Part shown: positions 24,879-33,309 of the stretch, in pieces
Numbering within the stretch: position 1 is the stretch's first letter
How the letters are laid out: each line of letters begins with the position of its first letter
From: a bacterium M00.F.Ca.ET.205.01.1.1
GTDB taxonomy: Bacteria; Pseudomonadota; Alphaproteobacteria; Rhizobiales; Rhizobiaceae
Direction of reading: 5' to 3'
DNA length: 40,566 nt
NCBI GenBank assembly: GCA_004791255.1
Contig: SRUQ01000019.1
Location: forward strand, 1 to 40,566
The notes under the pieces: model-generated
Database searches by the model: none
What the model was told of the DNA's origin: nothing
Seen by the model: only the letters and a program-made list of their open reading frames with translations
Position numbers and translations under genes: made by a program

Positions 24879-26180
24879 ATGTCGTCGCGTTTCGAAGGGC
24901 TAAAAGGCAAATTCACCCAGACCAAGAAGCCGATCCGAGACGCCGTCTCAGATTCGGCCCCAGTCGAGAAAACCGTAAGGGACATCATTGCGAACGTCCG
25001 TGAGCGCGGAGACGCTGCAGTTCGCGAATATTCGCTTGCGTTCGACAAGGCTGACGTCACGAACTTCGAAGTCACCGAGGAGGAGAAGAAGAAAGCCGTC
25101 GCCGATCTCGATCCGCAGACCCGAGAGGATACCGAATTTGCCATAGCCAACGTCCGCCGCTTCGCCGAAGCTCAACTGGGTACCATTTTGCCGCTTGAAA
25201 TCGAGAGCCTCCCCGGTCTTCACCTCGGTCACCGCGTAATTCCGATTGAGACTGTCGGCTGCTATGTGCCGGGCGGTCGCTATCCGCTTCTGTCTGCTCC
25301 GGTCATGACCATCGTACCGGCCAAGGTCGCAGGCTGTGACCAGGTCATCGCCTGCCTACCGCCAAATGCCCATTCCGCGATGATCGCTGGCTGCCACCTT
25401 GCCGGAGCGGACCGCATTTTCCGCGTTGGCGGAGCCCAGGCAATTGCCGCAATGGCCTACGGCACTGAGACCATCCCGGCAGTCGACAAGATCGTCGGCC
25501 CGGGCAACGCCTTTGTGAATGAAGCGAAGCGGCAGGTGTTCGGTCAGGTCGGCATCGACCAGCTCGCTGGCCCGAGCGAAATCTTCATCGTCGCTGACGA
25601 AACCGGCAATGCAGCCACCATCGCGACCGACCTGTTGGCGCAGGCCGAGCACGATGTGCGCACCCGTGTTGGGGTTGTGACGACCGACCGCAAGCTTGCT
25701 GAAGACGTTCTCAAGGAAGTAGAAAGGCAGTTGGAAGACCTGCCCACGGCTCCGGTGGCAGGCCTCGCTTGGAATGATTATGGCGAGATTACCGTGGTTG
25801 AAGACGAAGAGACCATGATTGATTACGCGGATTATATTGCAACGGAACACCTGCAAATCCACACCCGCGATCCGCAGGCAACCGCTAAGAAGCTTAGGAA
25901 CTACGGCTCGCTCTTCATCGGTGAACTGGCTAGCGTCGTCTATTCGGACAAGTGCTGCGGTACGAACCACACCCTGCCAACCATGGCCGCAGGCCGTTAC
26001 ACCGGCGGTCTCTGGGTCGGCTCCTACGTGAAAATTGCCACCCATCAGTGGCTCGACGAGCGCGGCGTTGCCGCCGTCGCCCCGGCCGCTGTGCGCCAGA
26101 GCGCGACCGAAAAGCTGGAAGGCCACCGTCGCGCAGCTGCGTTGCGCCTTGGCCCAAAGCAACTGACCTCAGTTGGTTGA
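24879..26180 (+). CDS. Histidinol-dehydrogenase-family NAD-dependent dehydrogenase
   Basis: Protein of 433 residues from ATG 24879 with AAGGAGG five bases upstream. Conserved HisD features: TVGCYVPGGRYPLLSAPVMT, GADRIFRVGGAQAIAAMAYG, the Zn ligands in LLAQAEHD, the catalytic Glu-His pair in ATEHLQIH, and DKCCGTNHTLPT near the C-terminus. Length equals HisD, but no other his genes are near. The neighbourhood (a divergent XRE-cupin regulator, then a short-chain dehydrogenase remnant) fits the catabolic subgroup that includes sulfopropanediol dehydrogenase HpsN. Such enzymes oxidise a primary alcohol in two steps to a carboxylate. The VGCYVPGGRY motif also agrees with that subgroup. Which alcohol is used cannot be decided here. 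Confidence 0.9.
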   Translation: MSSRFEGLKGKFTQTKKPIRDAVSDSAPVEKTVRDIIANVRERGDAAVREYSLAFDKADVTNFEVTEEEKKKAVADLDPQTREDTEFAIANVRRFAEAQLGTILPLEIESLPGLHLGHRVIPIETVGCYVPGGRYPLLSAPVMTIVPAKVAGCDQVIACLPPNAHSAMIAGCHLAGADRIFRVGGAQAIAAMAYGTETIPAVDKIVGPGNAFVNEAKRQVFGQVGIDQLAGPSEIFIVADETGNAATIATDLLAQAEHDVRTRVGVVTTDRKLAEDVLKEVERQLEDLPTAPVAGLAWNDYGEITVVEDEETMIDYADYIATEHLQIHTRDPQATAKKLRNYGSLFIGELASVVYSDKCCGTNHTLPTMAAGRYTGGLWVGSYVKIATHQWLDERGVAAVAPAAVRQSATEKLEGHRRAAALRLGPKQLTSVG

Positions 26181-26183
26181 GGC

Positions 26184-26285
26184 ATGACAGCGTCCGATTT
26201 GCACATCGAGGTCCTGCAGAGGTTCCGGCAAAATCTGATTTGGCGTAGACGGATCAAAAGCCTCGTCATTACGGGGTCAGCGTGT
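26184..26285 (+). pseudogene. Short-chain dehydrogenase, N-terminal stub
   Basis: ATG at 26184, three bases after the hisD-like stop, opens MTASDLHIEVLQRFR. After one frameshift a Rossmann start of the type FGVDGSKA followed by ALVITGSA can be read at about 26240-26282. The IS6 remnant begins directly afterwards. This suggests the second gene of the hisD-like operon, an SDR oxidoreductase, was cut by IS6 insertion. It is short and frame-shifted, so the family call is tentative. Confidence 0.4.
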
Positions 26286-26295
26286 GCAATCGCAC

Positions 26296-27045
26296 GGTGT
26301 TGTCAAGTTGTTTGAAATGTGGCCGCGTCAGGCCGACACCGCGCTTTTCAGGCAGGCCGTGCTCCCACATGGCCATGGCTTGCGTCGATGGGTTCGAATT
26401 TGTGCTGCCGAGCGGTTGGTCTGGGATGGGACGAAGAGGTTTCGGGCTGCGGAGAAGATCAACACGAAATGTTGCAATGAGCCGACCGACCGGAAACCCT
26501 TTTGCGTTCACTCCCGCTTTCAGAACGGCAGGTGAGAATTCTCCGCCCGGTTGTTCAAACCTTTATGCGAGCAGTGTTCCACGTTCGGCATGACCTGGCG
26601 TTTGGCCGCCCCGTAGGAGCGCAATTTTGTCGGTGACCATACGCTTTGGCGGCATGCCCTGCTTCTTCAGAAGTCGCGTCAGCAGACGTCTGGCCGCCTT
26701 GGGGTTCGGCGCGTCTGGACGATCTCATCGTGCCATATCCGTCCTGATCAACCGCTCTCCACAACCAGCATTTCTGACCGTTGATGCGCACTACGACTTC
26801 ATCGAGGTACCAGACATCGCCTTTCGTCGGGCCTTGTGGCGTATGCAGCGCGCATAACCAGGGCCATGCTTTCGGCACCATCGGCGGATGGTCTCGCAGG
26901 AAACGACGATCCCGCGATCATGCAGCATTTCCTCGACATCGCGCAGGCTCAGACTAAAGCGGAAGTAGAGCCAGACAGCACGGGCCACGATTTCGATCGG
27001 ATAGCGGCCGGATAGCGGTGGTTCTTGTAGGTCGGTGCACCACAG
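26296..27045 (-). pseudogene. IS6-family transposase, nearly full length but broken
   Basis: Reading leftward from about 27045: an N-terminus like that at 22118, broken by an 11-bp tandem duplication (GGATAGCGG at 26999-27007 and again at 27010-27018). Then RYPIEIVARAVWLYFRFSLS, LRDVEEMLHDRGIVVSCETI and CRKHGPGYARCIRHKARRK. A new frame gives GDVWYLDEVVVRINGQKCWL and WRAVDQDGYGT (first DDE block), then QTSADATSEEAGHAAKAYG. The C-terminal part overlaps sequence shared with 17880-18171, and the terminus lies at 26296-26318. Several frameshifts make it inactive. It disrupts the SDR stub at 26184 and lies just upstream of ATP-grasp copy B. Confidence 0.8.
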
Positions 27046-27199
27046 CACCTATCCTTCAACTAAATTTACAGGAGCTTTACATTTGCGGGCCGCTGACAGT
27101 GATACCTTCACCGCAAAATCTGAGGTCAGGCACGGATTAAAAGCTGATGCCTGTCGACGCTCAGACCACCACACAGCACACAACGGAGGGTCAACGTCA

Positions 27200-28435
27200 G
27201 TGGCAAGAAGAGCACTTATCCTGGTTGAAGGCCATAGGAGTATTGGTTTTCCATATGTGAGCGCGGCCGAGCGCCTTGGTCTCTGTCCAATTACCCTGTC
27301 GGCGGATCCAACCCAGTACGACTATCTTGCGCCAGAAGGCATTGAGGCAATCCGTGTCGATACAACCAATCTCGATGCGCTGATCCGCCAATGTTGTCGA
27401 CTGCGTGAGACGTATGACATCGCTGGCATTACTGGCTTTGCAGGCCTCGACGAGTCGGTCCCGACAACAGTCGGCAAGCTCTGCCGGCATTTTGATCTAC
27501 CGGGACCGAACCCTGCATCGATTGAACGTTGCCACGACAAATTCACGCAACGTCAGATTCTCGCGCAGGCCGGCGTTCCAATACCAGCTTATCGCTTGGC
27601 GGCGAATGCCACCGACGTGAAAAGCTCTGCTGCGGAGATCGGTCTGCCGGTTATTGTTAAGCCAGCCGTAGGCTCTGGCAGCAGCGGTGTCCGACTGTGC
27701 CACAACGCCGACGAGTTAGCTGAACATACGTCCTATCTGTTGAGCGAGAAGCAAATATGGCAGTCTTCACCGAGGATATTGGTTGAAGAATTCGCACAAG
27801 GCTCCCATTACAGCGCTGAGATAATGGGAACCGAGGTCTTTGGAATTGCCGCCGTTGACTTCGGCAGCCCGCCGCATTTCATCAGTCTTGAGTACACCTA
27901 TCCGGCCGTGCTGACCGATGATGAGCATAGGCGTATTACGGATGTTTCGCTGAGCTGTTTGCGAGCTCTCGGCCTTGGCTGGGGGCCAACGAACATTGAT
28001 CTCCGATGGACCAGTCGTGGTCCAGTCGTCATTGAAGTCAATTCGCGTCTTGCTGGCTCGCCAACCCCTGAACTGGTCCAACTGGCTTACGGTGTCGATC
28101 TCATCACCGAGCACATCAAGCTCGTCATCGGCGGTGAATGGAACTTATGCAAAAGGCATTCGCATATCGCGGCGGCGCGGATCCTGGTTGCTGATTGCGA
28201 CGGCACCCTCGATTCGATCGATGGTGACGGTCGGGCGGCTGCCGTGCCAGGTGTCGCCGAGGTCAAATTGTATCTTGAACCCCAGACTCCGATCGTCAGG
28301 AAAGGCGATTTCCGAGACGCTATCGGGTATGTCATAGCTGTCTCACCCACCCTTGCTCAGACCGAGACGATGCTTCGCCGCGCCGTCGACTTGATCCATT
28401 GGTCGATCACACCGTTTCCGACCATTGGCGAATAG
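27200..28435 (+). CDS. ATP-grasp carboxylate-amine ligase (copy B)
   Basis: Protein of 411 residues from a GTG at 27200, preceded by GGAGGG. This start aligns with copy A (VARRALILVEGHRSIGFPY against MPRRALIIVGGHRTNGLLY); an upstream ATG at 27035 would add 55 residues of IS-derived sequence. Domain order is as in copy A: preATP-grasp domain, VIVKPAVGSGSSGVRLC nucleotide loop, ILVEEFAQG, and NIDLRW...VVIEVNSRLAG with the metal-binding Glu and Asn. Sequence differences from copy A are spread over the whole length, so the two are old paralogues that may differ in substrate. The likely reaction is ATP-dependent amide or peptide bond formation. It has no sigma-54 box of its own that I can accept; IS6 sequence lies directly upstream. 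Confidence 0.88.
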   Translation: MARRALILVEGHRSIGFPYVSAAERLGLCPITLSADPTQYDYLAPEGIEAIRVDTTNLDALIRQCCRLRETYDIAGITGFAGLDESVPTTVGKLCRHFDLPGPNPASIERCHDKFTQRQILAQAGVPIPAYRLAANATDVKSSAAEIGLPVIVKPAVGSGSSGVRLCHNADELAEHTSYLLSEKQIWQSSPRILVEEFAQGSHYSAEIMGTEVFGIAAVDFGSPPHFISLEYTYPAVLTDDEHRRITDVSLSCLRALGLGWGPTNIDLRWTSRGPVVIEVNSRLAGSPTPELVQLAYGVDLITEHIKLVIGGEWNLCKRHSHIAAARILVADCDGTLDSIDGDGRAAAVPGVAEVKLYLEPQTPIVRKGDFRDAIGYVIAVSPTLAQTETMLRRAVDLIHWSITPFPTIGE

Positions 28436-28671
28436 GAGCAGTCCGGGGTCTCTCGCGTCGCGGCACTTGCAGAGGTCGGGCGAAGCGACAGGTGATAGTC
28501 GCCGGATACAACTTTGGCTCAATTGCAAGATCCTCCTAGACGAAAGCTCTGATTTGTCGAATGTTCGTAAGACCGTATGTCCGCCTCTGCCGATGAGGTG
28601 GCTCGCCCTACACTGCGCGTCCGAGGGTTGCTCGGGCGGGCCGAGCCAATCCTCACCACAGGAGGACGAGC
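28436..28671. other. Intergenic region between ATP-grasp B and IS110 copy 2
   Basis: No gene supported. The last part, with a strong AGGAGGACG at about 28660, is the probable leader of the IS110 element that follows. No terminator hairpin with a T-run is seen after the ATP-grasp gene. Confidence 0.35.
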
Positions 28672-29782
28672 CGTGGCGGATTATAGAGAAAGCATTTGTC
28701 GGAATCGATGTTGCGAAGCTGAAGAACGCTATTGCGATTGCGGAGGCAGGTCGGGAAGGAGAGGTTCGGTTCTTCGGTGAGGTCGACGCGTCGGCGACCA
28801 GCATGCGGCGGGTCATAGGCCGGATCGCCAGCCGCTTGATTACGTGCATTTCTGCTATGAGGCTGGGCCGACCGGGTACGGCCTTTATCGCCTGGATCCG
28901 GTCGCTCGGGCACGAGTGCACCGTGGTTGCACCATCATCGATACCGAAGAAGCCCGGCGATCGGGTGAAGACGAACCGTCGAGACGCCATTTCCCTTGCC
29001 CGGCTATTGCGCGCCAGCGAGCTGACCGCGGTGTGGGTTCCCGATGAAGGTCACGAGTCCATACGGGATCTTGTTCGCGCGCGGGCGGCCGCAGTCGAGA
29101 CGCTGCGGGTCCATCGCCAGCAGGTGAGCGCATTCATGCTCAAGCACGGCCGTAGCTATCCGCGAAAGAAGAGCTGGACGATGCGCTATCTACGCTGGCT
29201 TCAGGAACAAAGTTCGATCATCCCGCGCATCAGATCGCACTCCAGGAGATGGTCGAGGCGGTGCGCGTCTCGAAAGAGCGGGTCGAGCGGCTGGAGCGTG
29301 TGATCGAAGAGTTCGTCCCGGCCTGGTCGCTGGCACCGATCGTGGGGGCGCTTCAGACATTGCGTGGGGTAGACCTGATTGTCGCCGTGACGTTCGTCAC
29401 CGAAGTCGGCGACGCCAGCTGGTTCGAAAGCCCACGCCAGCTCATGGGATATCTCGGTCTGGTCCCCGGCGAGCGCTCAACCGGGGAGACAGTCCGGCGC
29501 GGCAGCATCACAAAGGCAGGCAACGGTCGGGTTCGCCACATGTTGGTCGAGAGCGCCTGGACCTATCGACATCCGCCCAAGGTCGGGAAGGCGAAGCTAT
29601 ACCGGTTGGAGCAGGCGTCGCCGAAGGTGCGTGAGATCGCCTGGAAGGCGCAGTCCCGCCTGACAGCCCGCTACCGCATGCTGAGCGCTCGGGGCACACG
29701 GACAACGGTCGTCTGCACCGCGATCGCCCGTGAACTGGTCGGCTTCATGTGGGCAGTCGCAAGGGAGGCGCGCGTCACCTGA
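28672..29782 (+). pseudogene. IS110-family transposase with several frameshifts (copy 2)
   Basis: Pieces in order: KAFVGIDVAKLKNAIAIAEA (catalytic Asp), then VHFCYEAGPTGYGLYR in a second frame. The first frame then returns with IRSLGHECTVVAPSSIPKKP and RVKTNRRDAISLARLLRASE. From about 29230 a new frame gives MVEAVRVSKERVERLERVIE, GALQTLRGVDLIVAVTFVTE, LMGYLGLVPGERSTGETVRR and RVRHMLVESAWTYRHPPKVG, ending at 29782. At least three indels are needed to rejoin it. The start is uncertain because the GTG at 28673 is not in frame with KAFVGIDVAK. It differs from the other IS110 copies. Confidence 0.82.
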
Positions 29783-30079
29783 TCGCTCGCCGCGACGGCG
29801 CACATATCGCGCATGGGCGGAGGCGGGACCACGGCAGGGGAATGCCCGTCAGACGCTTTGTGGCCGGCGAAGCGCCGACGCCCGCAGTAAGATAGGAACA
29901 GCCCCGGACGCACAATCGGGAATGCGGTAGCCAACCCGCGCATCAGAGATGGGGTATTCAGCTTGAGCCTCATCTTCGGGTGAGAGTGCACGGTGGATAG
30001 GTTGAAGGTGCTGCGGTTCGAGCTGATGGTAGAACGTGGTCTGTGACCCAGCCACAAGCATCAGGAAAGGAAGCGCAGC

Positions 30080-31120
30080 ATGAAACATTATGCCGGACTG
30101 GACATCTCGGTGAAAGAGACGTCGGTATGCATCGTTGACGAAACAGGCAAGATTTGCCGTGAAGTGAAGGTCCCCAGCCACCCCGATGACCTGATCGCGG
30201 TTCTGAAAGATCCTGCCTGGAACTTTGAGCGGATCGGTCTTGAAGCGGGGCCCTTGTCGCAATGGCTCTTCGAGGGATTGGCCAGAGCTGGCCTGCCGGT
30301 GATTTGCATCGAAACGCGGCACGTGAAGGCCTTCCTGAAGGCTCAGCCGAACAAGACCGACCGCAATGACGCCCGCGGCATTGCCCAGATGATGCGGGTC
30401 AATCTGTTCCGCCCGGTGCATGTGAAAACCCTGACAAGCCAGAAGCGCCGGGCGCTGCTAACCGCGCGCAAGTTGCTGCAGGAAAAGGCGATTGCCATTG
30501 AGAACGATATCCGCGGGCTGTTGCGCAATTTTGGGCTCAAGGTCGGCAAGGTCAAAGCCGTCAAGTTCGAGGCGCGCATCCGCGAACTCATCGAAGGCAT
30601 GCCCGAACTGGCCGAGGTCATCGAACCGCTACTCGACGCACGCAGCAAGCTACGCCAGCACTTTGATGCTCTTCATCGCAAGGTTCTGGCGATCGTCCGG
30701 AATGACAAGGTTTGCCACCGGCTGATGACGATTCCAGGGGTGGGTCCAGTTGTGGCTCTGGCCTATACCGCGACGATCGACATCCCGGCCCGCTTCCGCA
30801 ACTCGAAAGCGGTCGGACCGATCTTGGGGTTGACGCCGGTGCTCAATGAGTCGGGTGAAAACCGACGGGTCGGCCGGATCTCATTATGCGGCGACACCAT
30901 AATGCGAACGCTGCTCTATGAAGCCGCGCAGGCCCTGCTGAACAACGTGAAAAAATGGTCATGGTTGAGAGCATGGGCGATGAACGTCGCCAAGCGGCGC
31001 GGCCGGCAAAAAGCGATCGTCGCACTGGCAAGGCGGCTAGCAGTGATCATGCATCGTATCTGGAGCGACGGTACACAGTTCCGATGGACCAGGAAGGAAA
31101 TCATGCCAGTTGCGGCCTGA
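30080..31120 (+). CDS. IS110-family transposase, intact
   Basis: Protein of 346 residues; ATG 30080 preceded by AGGAAAGGAAG. Domains: N-terminal RuvC-like DEDD domain (MKHYAGLDISVKETSVCIVD with the first Asp; later IETRHVKAFLKAQPNKTDRN and DARGIAQMMRVNLFRPV). A coiled-coil region follows (KLLQEKAIAIENDIRGLLRN). The C-terminal Tnp20 domain with the catalytic Ser region reads RLMTIPGVGPVVALAYTATI, VGPILGLTPVLNESGENRRV and GRISLCGDTIMRTLLYEAAQ. It is the only uninterrupted transposase in the window, so this copy may be recent and active. About 300 bases of non-coding DNA precede it and about 360 follow it before the IS66 element. In this family one of these ends encodes the guide (bridge/seek) RNA. 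Confidence 0.93.
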   Translation: MKHYAGLDISVKETSVCIVDETGKICREVKVPSHPDDLIAVLKDPAWNFERIGLEAGPLSQWLFEGLARAGLPVICIETRHVKAFLKAQPNKTDRNDARGIAQMMRVNLFRPVHVKTLTSQKRRALLTARKLLQEKAIAIENDIRGLLRNFGLKVGKVKAVKFEARIRELIEGMPELAEVIEPLLDARSKLRQHFDALHRKVLAIVRNDKVCHRLMTIPGVGPVVALAYTATIDIPARFRNSKAVGPILGLTPVLNESGENRRVGRISLCGDTIMRTLLYEAAQALLNNVKKWSWLRAWAMNVAKRRGRQKAIVALARRLAVIMHRIWSDGTQFRWTRKEIMPVAA

Positions 31121-31597
31121 TTGGTCCGTAAGCCAAGAAGGAGATAACAAAGTTCCACTTGCCGGTGGAAAGATGTCCTTCGCGGGACGATGGATGAGGG
31201 TGAGTTCGCTGATCAAGCAGTACCGATCGCATCGCCGCGATCAGGACGCATAAGAGATTGTTCCACCTCATTCTTCTGACTCCATGAAGGGTAGGGCCTG
31301 AGCGCCGATCCCGGAGAGAAGCAAGACCCCGCGAAAGACGTCAGATGCCGGCAAAGCGGAAGGCTCGAAAGCGCTTGACCTCAACCCGCCGAATAGAGAA
31401 GCTTGATCACCGACGTCCTTCAGTTCCGCCTCCACCCATGCGCGATCATCAGAATGAGCAGCCGTTCCTCGGATCGGGCGACCTCATGCGTTCCAAACCT
31501 TGACAGCGGACATCAGAGCGGTGTTTCCGGACCACCTTTCGGGAGTGGTCGCGATCTGTGAGGTTGCCGATCCTGTATTGGGATCGGAGATCGGCTT
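31121..31597. other. Non-coding DNA after the intact IS110, up to IS66
   Basis: No gene supported. The first part is probably the right end of the IS110 element and the last 100 bases the left end of the IS66 element; neither border has a visible terminal repeat. Several short inverted repeats are present, for example CACTTGCCGGTGG at 31156-31168. Confidence 0.35.
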
Positions 31598-32032
31598 GTG
31601 TCTGGACTTGACCTTACGCTTGACCCGGAGCGGCAGCTTCGGCGTTTCGAGGTGATCAACGGTGCCGGCGGTCGGCGTCGCTGGTCGGTGGATGACAAGG
31701 CGCGGATCATCGCGGAGACGCTGGAACCGAACGCAATCATTTCCGAGGTCGCCCGTCGGTATGGCCTTAGGCCGCAGCAGGTCTTCGCCTGGCGCCGCGA
31801 AGCGAGCAAACAGGCCGCTTCGGTGCAGCAAGATTCTCCTGCCTTTGTGCCGGCGGTTTTGGCGGCGGCGGAACCTGCAGCCAGCCGTTCACCGAAGCAG
31901 CGGAAGCGGCAAGCCACCCGAGATGCCGGCATGATCGAGCTTGAGATCGACGGCATCGCGATGCGCGTCGGCCGGGGCGCCGATACCAAGACGGTGGCCG
32001 CAGTGATCCGCGCGCTGAAGGCGACGTCGTGA
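31598..32032 (+). CDS. tnpA: IS66-family protein TnpA (OrfA), intact
   Basis: Protein of 144 residues: FEVINGAGGRRRWSVDDKAR, then the helix-turn-helix ISEVARRYGLRPQQVFAWRR, and a C-terminal block MIELEIDGIAMRVGRGADTK. This is the first of the three IS66 genes and is the DNA-binding accessory protein. Its stop overlaps the tnpB GTG start as GTGA (32029-32032), the usual coupling in IS66. The gene is whole although the rest of the element is destroyed. Confidence 0.9.
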   Translation: MSGLDLTLDPERQLRRFEVINGAGGRRRWSVDDKARIIAETLEPNAIISEVARRYGLRPQQVFAWRREASKQAASVQQDSPAFVPAVLAAAEPAASRSPKQRKRQATRDAGMIELEIDGIAMRVGRGADTKTVAAVIRALKATS

Positions 32033-32540
32033 TCGGGCCGACGGGTGCGGTCAAGGTCATGGTGGCGACGAAGCCCGTCGACTTCCGCAATTATGTGGAG
32101 CGCCGGATTATGCGGAGTCCGCCGCAATCAGCCAACTTCGTCCTTCCATTCCAATGTGTTAGAGCGCTCAATCCGCTTTCTTGCTCGGCATAATTGTTGT
32201 CGTCTCTCGACGTCATTTGACCTCGAGAGGAGACCACACGTGTCAAAGTCGAAGGAAGTTCTGCTCGAATGCGCGCGATTGATGGACCCGGGCGCCTTGC
32301 GACCGTTCGTGGAAGCGTTCACGAGCCGATTGTTGAGCCTAGGACACACCCGCCTGACGGTGTCAGGCTACAAAGCCTCTCTATGCCAAGCGTTTGGGAG
32401 ATGGGGAGTTCCGCTGGCCGAAAGAGCATTACGGCATGATGCGGCTGACGGCCGCGCAGCTCTCGGCGCTACTCGAAGGTCTCGACTGGCGGCGAGTCCA
32501 CGAGGCGCGCCGGACCCGCGTTCCAGCCCAGGCGGGCTGA
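32029..32540 (+). pseudogene. tnpB: IS66 TnpB, middle replaced by a foreign segment
   Basis: The GTG at 32029 begins the conserved start IGPTGAVKVMVATKPVDFRN, which stops at about 32090. The TnpB end resumes at about 32383 with AKRLGDGEFRWPKEHYGMMR, RLTAAQLSALLEGLDWRR and a stop at 32540. Between them lies unrelated DNA with an integrase start. Part of TnpB (roughly 20 to 60 codons) is missing, so this is insertion with deletion rather than a clean insertion. Confidence 0.82.
32091..32382 (+). mobile_element. Fragment of tyrosine-recombinase element inside tnpB
   Basis: The segment opens with two direct repeats, TTATGTGGAG (32091) and TTATGCGGAG (32108), 17 bases apart, as expected for recombinase-binding ends. 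The GTG at 32240, preceded by GAGAGGAG, begins VSKSKEVLLECARLMDPGAL and RPFVEAFTSRLLSLGHTRLT. This is the SAM-like N-terminal DNA-binding domain of tyrosine recombinases found in rhizobial recombinase-trio elements. It breaks off after about 48 residues where tnpB resumes. No catalytic domain is present. Confidence 0.55.
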
Positions 32541-32609
32541 CCCGCGACGAAGTGAATCAGCCTGGATTCCGCTGTCGCGGGCTGTCGGCGAATATGGTCT
32601 GATCCGCTC

Positions 32610-33022
32610 ATGGCGATGACGGCTGACCAGCTTCCCGACGATCCGGAACGCGCTGCGAGAATGCCCGTCTGATTCAGATCATCAAGGAAGCGTCACCGCT
32701 TCGGCCGGCGTGCCGAGACGCTCCCCGAGGATCAATTGCTGCTGGGGCTCGAAGAGGCCGAGCAGATCGAGGCCGCCGACGAGGAAGAGAACGAACAAGC
32801 ATCTCCCGCAGAGGGCCTGGAGCGCGCCAGGAAGCGCCGGACGAACCGCGGCGCGTGGCCATCCCATCTGCCGCGGGTGGAAATGATCGTCGACATCGAG
32901 GACCATGCCTGCCCATGCTGCCGCAATGGCTTGCATCGGATCGGCGAGGACGTGAGCGAGCGGCTCGACATCGTTCCGGCGCAGCTGCGTGTAATCGTCG
33001 TGCGCCGGCCCAAATATGCCTC
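32610..33022 (+). pseudogene. tnpC: IS66 TnpC transposase, N-terminal part, truncated by IS110
   Basis: From ATG 32610: MAMTADQLPDDPERAA, then after frameshifts FGRRAETLPEDQLLLGLEEA, the Zn-finger region MIVDIEDHACPCCRNGLHRI and QLRVIVVRRPKYA. These are the leucine-rich, helical-hairpin and zf-IS66 parts of TnpC. At 33022 the sequence changes abruptly into the end of an IS110 element. The whole DDE domain is missing. Confidence 0.8.
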
Positions 33023-33309
33023 ACATGGGGATTACATGGTCAAGTGTGATTTTCCTCCTTCGCAGTTTCGGTCCAAGGTCTGAGCCCGATCACGTGACGC
33101 GGCCCGGTCGCCGGGCCTCATCCACCTCACATGCGGTCGCCGCTCCTGGCGGCAGCACCAATATCCCGCTTGCGGCGGGCGCAGGCTCAGGAAGACGAAA
33201 CCATTCTGCCGATCGGCTGTTGAGGCCATGCATATTTTCGGTTCGCCCACCTGGATTCGAAAGGCTGATCAGGCCTTTGCGGAATGGAGGAAAAGGGTGG
33301 TGGAAGCGG
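33023..33309 (-). other. Non-coding end of IS110 copy 3 (possible guide-RNA locus)
   Basis: These 287 bases lie between the end of the transposase frame and the border with tnpC. A similar block of nearly the same length follows the IS110 transposase at 38956-40127. Both begin TCACATGGGGA and share a core that includes TCACAT, CGGTCGC and CACCAA-ATCCCGCTT about 100-150 bases in. IS110-family elements encode their guide RNA in a non-coding end, so this block is a candidate. No RNA structure was computed. Confidence 0.35.

Noticed and set aside
24157..26180. Histidine biosynthesis locus (hisD)
   Set aside because: No other his genes are nearby, and the divergent XRE-cupin regulator plus SDR stub fit a catabolic alcohol dehydrogenase better; the symbol hisD is therefore not assigned.
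27122..27140. Possible sigma-54 box upstream of ATP-grasp copy B
   Set aside because: GGCACGGAT is followed by GC with a 12-base instead of a 10-base spacing, which sigma-54 does not tolerate well; reported only as a possible decayed element.
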